The translations under genes were made by a program, and so were the position numbers. The notes beneath the pieces were generated by a model. That model saw only the letters and a program-made list of their open reading frames with translations. It was not told the DNA's origin and ran no database searches. This document shows, in pieces, positions 32,708-41,444 of a stretch of DNA of 64,000 bases; within the stretch, counting starts at the first letter, position 1; each line of letters begins with the position of its first letter. Source of the stretch: Corbicula japonica (Eukaryota > Mollusca > Bivalvia > Venerida > Cyrenidae); the NCBI GenBank assembly GCA_038501625.1, contig JAZAYU010000904.1:62001-126000 (forward strand), written 5' to 3'.

Positions 32708-35700
32708 TTAATCACAACTCTTGTTCGCGTGTTTGATCCACTTTCTTTTCACTCTCTCTATCCACTTTGGCACTTTATCACCCCTGTAAGGTTTGAGCTT
32801 ATCGTGGTGCAAGAGTTTTACAGTCCCGCTCTCGTCTAGCTGTACCACAATGCTGAGATCAGACCGGGCGTCTTTTACCAGATAGGGGCCTTCAAACCTC
32901 CTCTCCAGCTTTGGGTTTACACCTATTTTCCTGCTTTCGCGCAGGCACCAAACTGGATCCCCTTGCTTGTACTTGAATAGTAATGCCTTAGAGTCGTAAA
33001 TGTCCTTGCTGCGCTTGGCACTAGCCTTAAGGTACTTTCTGGCTATTTCGTGTGCACGTAGCATTCTTTCTTTTAGTTCTTCAACATGATCCAGATATTC
33101 GGGAACGTCAGCAGGGTCTGATGTTGACACAGTGTATACTAAACCTGAGGGTAAACGAATCTCTCTACCCAGTGCAAGTAAGTTGGGACTTAGTCTCGTA
33201 GACTCGTTAGGAGTGCACCTGTAAGCCCCTGCTAGGCATCCTAAGTGAAGGTCCCAGTCTTGTTGCTCGCCGGTTAGGTAGGCTCTCACCATCTTCAACA
33301 ATGTACGATTGTACCGTTCAGACTGTCCATTACCTTTGGGATTTCTGGGACTTGTTCGGGTCTTCTTTACTTCCAGTGCTTCGCAAAGCTCTTTGAATAG
33401 TCGGCTTTCAAAGGCTGCCCCTTGGTCGCTATGTATGGTCAGAGGGGTGCCCCAGCGCGAAATAAAGTCGTTTACTATTCTAGTTGCGCATTCTTCTGCT
33501 GTCTGGTTTGGCACGGCCATCACTTCTGTGTACTTGGTGAAGTGGTCAGTCAGGACAAGGATATACTTGTTCCCTCTTGGTGTGACAGGGAAAGGACCAA
33601 TGAAATCCAACGCTAGCACGTCCCAAGGAGCTCCTCTTGAAAGGTGTCCCATAGGTGCTCGGCCTGGTTTTTTAAGCATTTTGTCAGCCTCACAGATGTC
33701 ACATTTAGCCACGTGCATGTTGATGTCATCTTTCATGGCGTACCAATAATAACGCTGGGAAATCTTCTCCTTGGTCCTCTTGGTACCTAGGTGCCCTGAA
33801 GTGACTGAATTATGCATCTGATTAAGTATTGCTTTCTTTTCTACTCTAGGAAGGAGCAGCTGTATGAAGAAGTTTGTCCCATTTTGCTTGATGAACTTCT
33901 TCACCAGTACACCTTTGCTGAAATATAGGCTTTCCCACAGCATGAAGTAATGCCTGGTAGCAGGGCTGTCTGATTGGTGCTCTCCTGGTGGTGGCTTTAT
34001 ACCAACTGATTTTGCATGGTATACTGGACCTATGTCTGGGTCTTGAGCTTGTTTGGTTGCCATTTCTGGGGCTGAACAAGTCCATATCCAGTTGGCTATG
34101 GCATCCTTCGTACTACTGTCTCCGTCTGCTGGCTTGACATGAGCAGGGCCTGGTTTGGGATCATTAACATCATTTGCCACCCTTGCTGCTTCTCCTTCTG
34201 GTATGGTTTGCCCTTGGTCAAGGGTCTGGACAGTTGGCTTCGAATGAGGTGGGGATGTATAAAACATTTCTTCCGCCCTTTTCTTGCACTTCTTACAAGG
34301 GCCACATTTAAGTGGTTCGAACGTATCAACTTCTGCACAGGAGCAGTCTCTGGGAAGTTCACAACGCGATAGAGCATCACAGTGCCCTTGTTTGACTCCT
34401 GGTCGATATTGGATAACCATATCATACGGTGCTAAAATTTCAATCCACCTGGCTATTTTGCCAGATGGCTCTTTTAGACTAAACAGCCAGACCAGTGCCT
34501 GATGATCAGTCCTGATGATAAACTTCCTCCCTAATAGATACTGTCTAAAATACTGAACGAAAAACACCACTGCTAGCAGCTCCTTTTCCGTGATGCAATA
34601 GTTTTTCTCAGCTTTACTTAGTGACCTGCTAGCGTATGCAATAACCCTCTCTCTATCACCCTGTGTCTGTTGCAGTACGGCACCAATCCCTGTTCCAGAA
34701 GCATCCACATCCAAACAGAACTCGCCACCTTCATTTAATGGGTAGCCCATGACATCCGGACTAATCAATGCCTGTTTTATGCGTTTGAATGCTTGCTCAC
34801 AGTCGTCATTCCAGATAAATTCAGCATTTTTCTTCGTCAGGTTTATTAATGGACGGGCTATCTTTGCAAAGTCCTTTATGAATCGCCTATAGTAAGATCC
34901 GGTAGCGACAAACTGTTTTACTTGTTTAGCTGTTTGCGGTCTGGGCCATTGAACGATCTTGTCAACGTTGGTTGGGTCAGGTCTAACTCCTTCTTTAGAG
35001 ACAATGTGTCCCAGAAAGGTTACCTCTGTTTGTAATAGATGACACTTGTCGGGCTTGAGTTTGAGTCCTGCCATTTTCACTCTGTTAAGTACTTCTTCGA
35101 CTCTTGCAATGTGTTCTCCAAAGTTGGCTCCAAACACAATGATATCATCAATGTAAACCAGGCATGTTACCCATTGTAATCCCTGTAGGACAAGCTCCAT
35201 TGTTCGCTGAAATGTGCTTGCGCTGTCATTGAGCCCAAAGGGCATACGAGTCATCTCAAAGAGGCCGTACTTGCAACAGAACGCACTCTTGGGGATATCC
35301 TCTTTTCTGAGCGGGATCTGGAAGTAACCGCTGGTGAGATCAAAGTTGCTGAAGAGTGTCGCGCCTGCAACAGCGTCGAGGCAGTCCTGAACCCTGGGTA
35401 GTGGAAACCCGCTTGGTTTTACCAGTGTGTTGAGCTTTCGGTAGTCTACACATGGCCTGATTGTGCCATTTTTCTTCTTGACGAGCACAATAGGGCTTGC
35501 CCATGGGGACGAGCTTTTCTGTATTACTCCTTTCTTGAGGAGGTCCTCAATGGCATTCTTTTCTTCATCAGCGTGTGCTAAAGGAACTCTTCGAGGCCTT
35601 TGTTTTATTGGAGGTGCATCACCTGTGTTGATGGCGTGTTCACTCAGGTGTGTCAGACCTATGTCCCATTCATCTTTGGAGAACGTATCGGAGTACTTAA

Positions 35701-36706
35701 CCAGAAGACCTGCCACCACCTGTTTTTCCAAGTCGCTCTTGTCCTTGGTAGAGTTCTGGAATAGGTTTTGCAGATGTTCAGGCACCTCGTTTATATCAGC
35801 CTTCTTAAAATCCCTACTCTTTGTTTCCTTTCCCTTGGACAAAACCTCTACCCGCCTCACTCTACTCATGTCCTTGTCTTCTGTGTTTTCTTCTTGTGCT
35901 ATTACACTTACAACTCTCTCAATCTTTTCCGCTGTAGCTATTTCAGCATCTTGTCGCAGTGTCACTTCTTCAGTGAACGGATTGAGGATTCTTACTTTGA
36001 TCGTTGGTGACCGGTTTATGTCCACAAGTGTTGCCCCTAACATGAGCGGATAACGCTCCCTAAAACTAGCAGTAGGTTCCACTAGGAAACAGCTCTCACT
36101 ACTAAGGTCGTCCTCCTCTTTACGCTCCACATATACGTCTACGAGTGCCTCGGATTGGCCAGGGATGCTAATGTCGTCTGCCACTACCACCCGTCTAGAT
36201 TTCTGCAGTTTACCAACTGGAAAGCACGGTATTTCAACCCCATCCAAAACAATCTTGTTTTGGCTCAGCAGTATGTCGGCTGGACCCCTCTCACTTCCCA
36301 TTAAAACATCGAAGCCTAGCAGAGCCTCATCTTCTATATCTGCCACTATGGCTTCATGATTTATTTCGTAGTGTCCAACTTTCATACGAAACACTGCCTT
36401 TCCCGCTTCTTTGATTGGAGCGCCGCTTGCTCCCTTCAGACATCTAGAGTATCTTAGCTTTGGCTTGCTTTCAGCATCCATTCGCTCATAAACCCTTGTG
36501 GATATAACAGTTTTGGAGGCACCTGTATCCGCTGTAAACGTAATCGGCACCTGTTCTATTTCCCCATGAACATAAACCCCACTGCACAGTGTTTTTGCAG
36601 GGTCTCTCACCGTTTTATTTATGTTGTTCTCCGGTTTCACCTGTTCTGGGCCTCTTTCTACACTTAATTGGACCTCCCTTTGGCCGCAAGAGCTGGTCCC
36701 TGCCCG
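32708..36706 (-). CDS. pol: Pol polyprotein of the gypsy element: protease, RT, RNase H, integrase
   Basis: The frame is open from the gag-pol overlap to TAA at 32710-32708. No ATG heads it; the first start-like codon is GTG at 36640, so it is most likely made by -1 frameshifting at 36712-36706. Counting from 36640: protease DTGA (38-41); RT with Asp434 and YIDD (496-499); RNase H acidic residues D646, E687, D712 and D755; a Cys-rich linker (766-785); integrase zinc-binding H943, H950, C980, C983; integrase core D1012, D1072, E1108 (D-X35-E); GPY/F-type C-terminus (GPY at 1251-1253). No chromodomain is present. All key catalytic residues are in place and there is no internal stop. It makes and integrates element cDNA. 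Confidence 0.95.
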   Translation of the reverse strand, partial: RAGTSSCGQREVQLSVERGPEQVKPENNINKTVRDPAKTLCSGVYVHGEIEQVPITFTADTGASKTVISTRVYERMDAESKPKLRYSRCLKGASGAPIKEAGKAVFRMKVGHYEINHEAIVADIEDEALLGFDVLMGSERGPADILLSQNKIVLDGVEIPCFPVGKLQKSRRVVVADDISIPGQSEALVDVYVERKEEDDLSSESCFLVEPTASFRERYPLMLGATLVDINRSPTIKVRILNPFTEEVTLRQDAEIATAEKIERVVSVIAQEENTEDKDMSRVRRVEVLSKGKETKSRDFKKADINEVPEHLQNLFQNSTKDKSDLEKQVVAGLLVKYSDTFSKDEWDIGLTHLSEHAINTGDAPPIKQRPRRVPLAHADEEKNAIEDLLKKGVIQKSSSPWASPIVLVKKKNGTIRPCVDYRKLNTLVKPSGFPLPRVQDCLDAVAGATLFSNFDLTSGYFQIPLRKEDIPKSAFCCKYGLFEMTRMPFGLNDSASTFQRTMELVLQGLQWVTCLVYIDDIIVFGANFGEHIARVEEVLNRVKMAGLKLKPDKCHLLQTEVTFLGHIVSKEGVRPDPTNVDKIVQWPRPQTAKQVKQFVATGSYYRRFIKDFAKIARPLINLTKKNAEFIWNDDCEQAFKRIKQALISPDVMGYPLNEGGEFCLDVDASGTGIGAVLQQTQGDRERVIAYASRSLSKAEKNYCITEKELLAVVFFVQYFRQYLLGRKFIIRTDHQALVWLFSLKEPSGKIARWIEILAPYDMVIQYRPGVKQGHCDALSRCELPRDCSCAEVDTFEPLKCGPCKKCKKRAEEMFYTSPPHSKPTVQTLDQGQTIPEGEAARVANDVNDPKPGPAHVKPADGDSSTKDAIANWIWTCSAPEMATKQAQDPDIGPVYHAKSVGIKPPPGEHQSDSPATRHYFMLWESLYFSKGVLVKKFIKQNGTNFFIQLLLPRVEKKAILNQMHNSVTSGHLGTKRTKEKISQRYYWYAMKDDINMHVAKCDICEADKMLKKPGRAPMGHLSRGAPWDVLALDFIGPFPVTPRGNKYILVLTDHFTKYTEVMAVPNQTAEECATRIVNDFISRWGTPLTIHSDQGAAFESRLFKELCEALEVKKTRTSPRNPKGNGQSERYNRTLLKMVRAYLTGEQQDWDLHLGCLAGAYRCTPNESTRLSPNLLALGREIRLPSGLVYTVSTSDPADVPEYLDHVEELKERMLRAHEIARKYLKASAKRSKDIYDSKALLFKYKQGDPVWCLRESRKIGVNPKLERRFEGPYLVKDARSDLSIVVQLDESGTVKLLHHDKLKPYRGDKVPKWIERVKRKWIKHANKSCD

Positions 36707-38224
36707 TTTAAAGGCACGTCCTGGTTTTCAGTCTGATTTGGCTTAGGTCCTTGGGGGTTTGGCTTTGCTTTTTCAGGGCAATTTCGCGCAAAATGTCCCA
36801 TTTTATGGCAGTTGAAGCATTCCACGCTCTTGTTTTTGCGTGCTCTCTCTGCTTTAGCTTCGGCCTTGTTTGCTTCTTCTAACTTTTCTAGTCTCTCCAG
36901 TATCTTTTGTAGTACATCTTGCTGGCTATTTTCAGTCTTCTTTTCTACTTCCCTATTTACAGCAGCTCTAGCCTTATCACTAGACAATTTGTTTGGGACC
37001 CGACAAGCATGCTCGAATAGTGGCTCTGTTTCTTCTTCCGGGGCTATCTCCTCAACTTCTGTTGCTCTTCTAGCACCTCTCATGTTCCGGCGGTCTCCCC
37101 CACAACTCTCTGTCTGTATGAAGTTTACCACATGAAACACTGCTTGATCAATAGTTTCAGGTTCCTTGTGGTACTCTACCTCGAAACGGGCCTCTTCATC
37201 CTTTAACCCATCCAAAAATCGTCTCACGAGGTCTTCATCTCTTGTCCTCTTATCTCTATAGCCGTGCGCCCGTTCATATAGGAGTTTCAGATCTGCAGCG
37301 TACTCTTCTGCAGTTTCATTTGTTCTCTGGTTCCTCCTACTGAACTTTGCAGCGAAGGATCTGCTTGTCTCAATTACCCTGAAACGGCTGCTGATCTCCT
37401 GTATAAGGTCTGTGTAATTTGAGAGGACTTCAGGTGGGAGTTGACCATATACGAATATATGCCGCTTGACCCTCTATACGTGGTAGGAGGTGGTCAAGAC
37501 AGTCTTCCTCGCTCCAGTTGTGTCGGCGGGCGATTGCTCGGAACCGTGCCAGCCATACTTGCCAGTCTTCCTTGCCTGTGAATGACGGCATTTTAACGCT
37601 GTCAGCAGATCTATGGTATCCCATTGGGGCTCGCTCGTCGCGCATTCGGTCATACTGCCAATCACCATTACCATTGCGCACGTTGCCTCTGCGTGGCAGC
37701 GCATCATCGTCAGGGGTGTATGCCCAGTCTGTCGAGTTGCCGTTGGCATTGTATGGGCTGTAGTCATCATAGTGAGTAGGATGACGGTTGGCTGGTCGGT
37801 AGGTTCTAGGCCTAGGGGCTGCTTCAACCCTACCGTTACTTGTAGATTGTTGGCCCCTTCTGTCACCAGCCTGTTCTGCTGAAAATCTGTAAGACGGTTG
37901 ATTTTGGCCCTGCGGTATGGACTCCTTAAGAATTTTAAGCTCAGCTACTACGTCTTTCAATATGCCGGCCATGCTGCCTATTAATGCACTGTCATGTGCC
38001 CCATTGTTAATACCATTCACGTGGGCTAAGATGGAGTGGGAGGTGTTGACAGCGATATCGCGGTTCTCCATGGACATATACGATGCTTCTGATGCGTTGT
38101 CATTTATTTGCTCATGTGCCTCTGCTAGGGGTTCGTGTATGGGTGAGGACTGACTAGCCATTGTATCACCTTTCTTGGCATTAAAGAAAACAACACCTTC
38201 GCTGTCAGCTGAGAAGTCTTGCAT
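36664..38224 (-). pseudogene. gag: gag of the gypsy element, one frameshift
   Basis: Upstream part: the frame beginning at ATG 38224 (an alternative ATG is at 38161) runs to a stop at 37430. It has a Gln/Asn/Arg-rich N-terminal region and the start of a capsid-like domain (WQVWLARFRAIA). Downstream part: from about 37446 the capsid-like coding continues in a different frame to the stop at 36664. It ends with a Lys/Glu coiled coil and a zinc knuckle CFNCHKMGHFARNC (C-X2-C-X4-H-X4-C). The switch lies near 37445-37460 and fits a single-base indel. It is not next to a recognisable slippery site, so I treat it as damage or a sequence error. The GTG at 37227 is not a real start. The capsid packages element RNA in family members. 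Confidence 0.85.
36670..36712 (-). promoter_or_regulatory. Programmed -1 frameshift signal between gag and pol
   Basis: On the element strand the gag frame reads through TTTAAAC (36712-36706), with the codons positioned exactly as T TTA AAC. After a 6-nt spacer, GGACC (36699-36695) can pair with GGTCC (36674-36670) across a 20-nt loop. The -1 frame is pol, and it stays open from the slip site onward. The gag stop follows immediately (36666-36664). Heptamer, phase, spacing and stem all match the canonical arrangement. Confidence 0.85.
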
Positions 38225-38280
38225 TCTGGGGTGCACTGCTGTGTTCAGGTTCGTATCACTGGATCCTAGTTAATAAAAGG

Positions 38281-38298
38281 ATCCCACCGCTGCCACCA
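38281..38298 (-). other. Primer-binding site, complementary to tRNA-Leu
   Basis: Plus-strand ATCCCACCGCTGCCACCA equals the 3' end of animal tRNA-Leu (AAG/UAG type) including CCA, so the element strand can prime from that tRNA. It begins 7 bases from the LTR edge, which is slightly wide but within range. Confidence 0.85.
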
Positions 38299-38305
38299 TA
38301 AATAT

Positions 38306-39847
38306 TGTTGCACTCCACCTCAGAATGCCTGCGCTCTTGCTTCAGGTTCGAATCCCAGCTTAGTTAGCTTTGAACTAATGAAACCCTTTCATTTATGTAC
38401 CGACAAAGTGTCAAATCTGTACTATGTGAACTTTATTGGAAATACTGCATACGTTCAAATTAAACCAACACCAGTTCCACAGTAACAAAAGTTTAATGTT
38501 TCTAAGTTATATAACAGTCACAAATCTTCAACAATGCAAACAGTTATTTCTGCATAACATAAATCTACACTTTTACACCAGTTAAATAACATCTACACCA
38601 CACAGTAAACGGCAAAATATATTCTTATTTTATTCCTGGCTTATGTTTTAAATTTACAGGTGATCGACTGTTTAGATTAAAGAACTGTCCCTTTTGCGTA
38701 AGCCACGGTATAAACTATAACGCCTAACTTTATCAGTCCAATTGATTTTCAATGCACAGGTATACTGTAATGTTCAGTGATAAATATCGTATAAGTTCTT
38801 ACAATAAAATGACTAGAAAATGGTTACTTCGATAAAATTTATAAAACGCTTGTAGATCTATATATTAAAAAATAGCCTTTACTTAGATTTCAAATTTTGA
38901 ATTAAGACTTGCCAGTTTTTCTATAAATTTTGCGTAAAGGCGCTCTGTTCAAAATTTCCTGGGAGACTGACCAAGTTGGTGGAAAATCTGGCCTTTTTAT
39001 ACTGCCAGGGTAACTTTGCCCACCTTTTACGGGCAAAGGACTCTATAAATCGGGGCGAAAAGACCACTGCCAAGAAATTCTGGGCAGTAGCGTTCCTGCG
39101 CCAAGAAATTCTGGGCAGTTTGTCTCGAAAATACGGGCAACGCTAAAACACAAAGGCAAACAGTCTGCCAATAAATTTTGGACTTATACATTACAACAAT
39201 GATAAATTTTAAGTATTTCAATGGCTAAACATGTCAAATAATTTACCAAAATACGGTTTTTGGGGAGTTGACGAGGATTATACATCTTGGCAAAGTTGTA
39301 ACTACGCACCGTTACTATGAAAACAATCCCATAGTGCAATTCACCAGCATGTCTGCATACGCAACCAGAAAATGTGTTGGAAATTAAACCACGAAATTTC
39401 AATCAATAACATGGATTATTTGAAAAGTAAAGTGGCCAAATTGTGCACATGGAACTGTATTTTTGTAAGAAACTAACAATTTAGTACGTATTTACACGCT
39501 TACAGACTGTAAGCTGTCGAAGACAAATAATGCACAAGTTAACATTTTTCGGACGGGAGCAAAACATGGATACATGCGCTGTCACAGAGTGTTTAGATTT
39601 GGTGTTGTTTCTTGTAAACGACCACGTACAAATCAACATTTCCGTGACAGCAAAGATCGGCGTGATGGAGCCTGAACTCCACTCATCAACTTTAAACTAT
39701 GCAGTGCACTGTTGTTAATTTGACAGTTAAAATAAAATGACAACAATTGAGAAACATAACAACAGATCCTTGGTGTGAGCACCATTCAGGTACAAAGTCA
39801 TAATTACTATGAAGTGCAGATAAGGTAAGAAAAACCACGTTATAACA
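38306..39847 (-). repeat. 5' LTR (1542 bp)
   Basis: Same as the 3' LTR except for about five transitions (near 38352, 38424, 38455, 38831, 39424) and a GTA insertion near 39484. It should hold the element promoter; I could not place a TATA box with confidence. Confidence 0.95.
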
Positions 39848-39851
39848 ATAT

Positions 39852-40560
39852 TTTTACTAAGTCCGCCCTATGTCATTATTTATGCATGTTCGTCTAGTTG
39901 GTTATAATAATCCATCACTTAAACATCTGTGCTTGTCGTCCGTCCGTCTGTTTTCACCCTCTCCCCTGTGAAATATTTTCCAAAGCAAACGAATGAAACG
40001 AAATACTTAGGATAAATGTTAAGATTTTGATTTCAATTTTAAATTACAAGCTTAACTTACATTACTTGTAATTTCTATGTTCCCATTTCCCTAATTAATC
40101 TTGCACAATAATATAGATTAATGTCCCCAACTTAAGAAAAACAACATACAGCGAAAGATCAGCACATCTGTGCATGCTTACATTCCATCCCTCTCTCTCG
40201 TCACTTTTGTTTGAATGCAAACGGTATGTGTAAATATAGACTTATACATCTGACAGACTAACTCAATACATTTAAATGAAACAAATGATAAGATTCGTCA
40301 GTGCTTTTTATTATATAGATTTGTAGGTCTGTTAAACGTTGACACTTTATGAAGATTGGACATTGCCAAAGATGATCGTTCGACTTTGGCTGCAGTTTAC
40401 AGATGTATTCGGCGACGACTTGACCTAAGCGCTACCCAATACATACTTAAAGCTCACTTCTTGTTTATTAAAGCATTCGCACTATGTTAGAAGACCAAAC
40501 ATATGAGACTATTTCATTCAAATTTTTATAAACAATACAAGAAACTTTCAAGTTTTTTGT
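39852..40560. other. No gene recognised
   Basis: It contains a GTCCGTCCGTC run (about 39940) belonging to a dispersed repeat and otherwise AT-rich sequence. A TTG/CTG-rich simple repeat follows at 40560-40592. Confidence 0.5.
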
Positions 40561-40562
40561 TA

Positions 40563-40951
40563 TTGTGTTGCTGTTGTTGCTGTTGTTGTGCCGTCGTTAA
40601 CATTCTCGACCCAAACGATGGCCCCTTGATTTTAACTGAGGACAACTAGTGCAGTTGCTTAGACTTCTCGACTGACTTTAAATTGAGCAGGTCTTGCTGT
40701 TCCACCAGCTAGTATCACGTCATCTACCATGAGCTGGAATGCCACGTCGGTGTCGGCAGAATTCAGTATGGCAAAGAAAACGTAGGTTCCAGTAACAGGT
40801 GCTGCAAAAATGCCCGTGTGCCAATTGTAGCCGTTGCCATCATTCGTAATAACTTCGTCGAATTTGACGATTTGTTTTGCGCCAATGTTACTCTGCCAGT
40901 GAGAAAGATATGTTGAAAAAGCAACCTGGCTAGAACCCGCTGCTCTCACAC
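40563..40951 (-). pseudogene. C1q-domain gene, last exon, disrupted
   Basis: An acceptor (ttttattgcag) precedes 40951. The frame begins VRAAGSSQVAFST and continues through recognisable C1q blocks (KFDEVITNDGNGYN, GIFAAPVTGTYVFF, QLMVDDVILAGGTA) to TAA at 40661-40659. The same frame continues beyond the stop with a typical late C1q block (ATALVVLS, then NQGAIVWVEN), interrupted by a second in-frame TAA (40634-40632). It then runs into a Thr/Ala-coding TTG/CTG simple repeat. The final beta-strand motif is missing. C1q-domain proteins are secreted lectin-like recognition molecules, numerous in bivalves. Two stops and a lost C-terminus suggest a pseudogene. A partial copy of the exon start (VMRAAGSGQVVF) lies at 41375-41410. 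Confidence 0.75.
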
Positions 40952-41029
40952 CTGCAATAAAACCAATTTTTAAATGTAGAAAATAAGATTCTGCCTGGAT
41001 TACATTTAATGTATGTCCGGTTTCTGGAA

Positions 41030-41440
41030 AGTGAAATATGCATATTAGAAATCGCAACACTCAGCAGACACAGCCTCTCCATGCAGCAAAAAAGTAGAGA
41101 GGAAAAGAAAGTTTGTGTTTGTAAGAATATCAGATTCAAATAAGACCTACAAACAAATAACGAAAAACAGAATCATTGGGGTTACCGCATTGGAAACAAC
41201 TTGCCACTTGTGGTTAAAACCAGATTCTATGTTGCACCACCCGCACACTTGCCCCCAATTGTTTCTCATATGAACAAACAAGTACAAGTTGTCTTGGTGA
41301 AACAACTCCCACCCACCCATCATCTCGACAATGTTGCATGCAAAAGCACACAAACATATAAAACATAAGAATCCAAAAACAACTTGGCCGGAACCCGCTG
41401 CTCTCATTACTAAAATAAATACAGATTTCAAATGTAGAAA
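41030..41440 (-). repeat. Penelope-like 3' fragment carrying a duplicated C1q exon start
   Basis: The reverse complement starts at 'gtgaaatatgcatatta' (41031-41047) and matches the 3' region of the family through 'acttgcccccaattgtttctc' and 'cacaaacatataaaacat'. Directly beyond it (41375-41410) is a second copy of the C1q exon-start sequence, so the fragment separates two C1q exon copies. Confidence 0.7.
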
Positions 41441-41444
41441 ATTT

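Larger units (their letters stand above)
28779..39847 (-). mobile_element. Ty3/gypsy LTR retrotransposon, complete, recently inserted
   Basis: An 11.07-kb element reads right to left in the order 5' LTR, primer-binding site, gag, pol (protease, RT, RNase H, integrase), third ORF, polypurine tract, 3' LTR. Both LTRs begin TG and end CA. The flanks show ATAT at 28775-28778 and 39848-39851, a probable target duplication (AATAT if the boundary is moved by one base). Only about five transitions and a 3-bp indel separate the LTRs, so insertion is recent. Pol domain order and the absence of a chromodomain fit metazoan Ty3/gypsy groups. One frameshift in gag is the only evident lesion. The copy sits in a mariner remnant, not in a host gene. 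Confidence 0.95.

Noticed and set aside
33309..36359. Several plus-strand open frames of 60-200 codons opposite pol
   Set aside because: They are antisense shadows of the long, motif-rich pol frame and contain no domain of their own.
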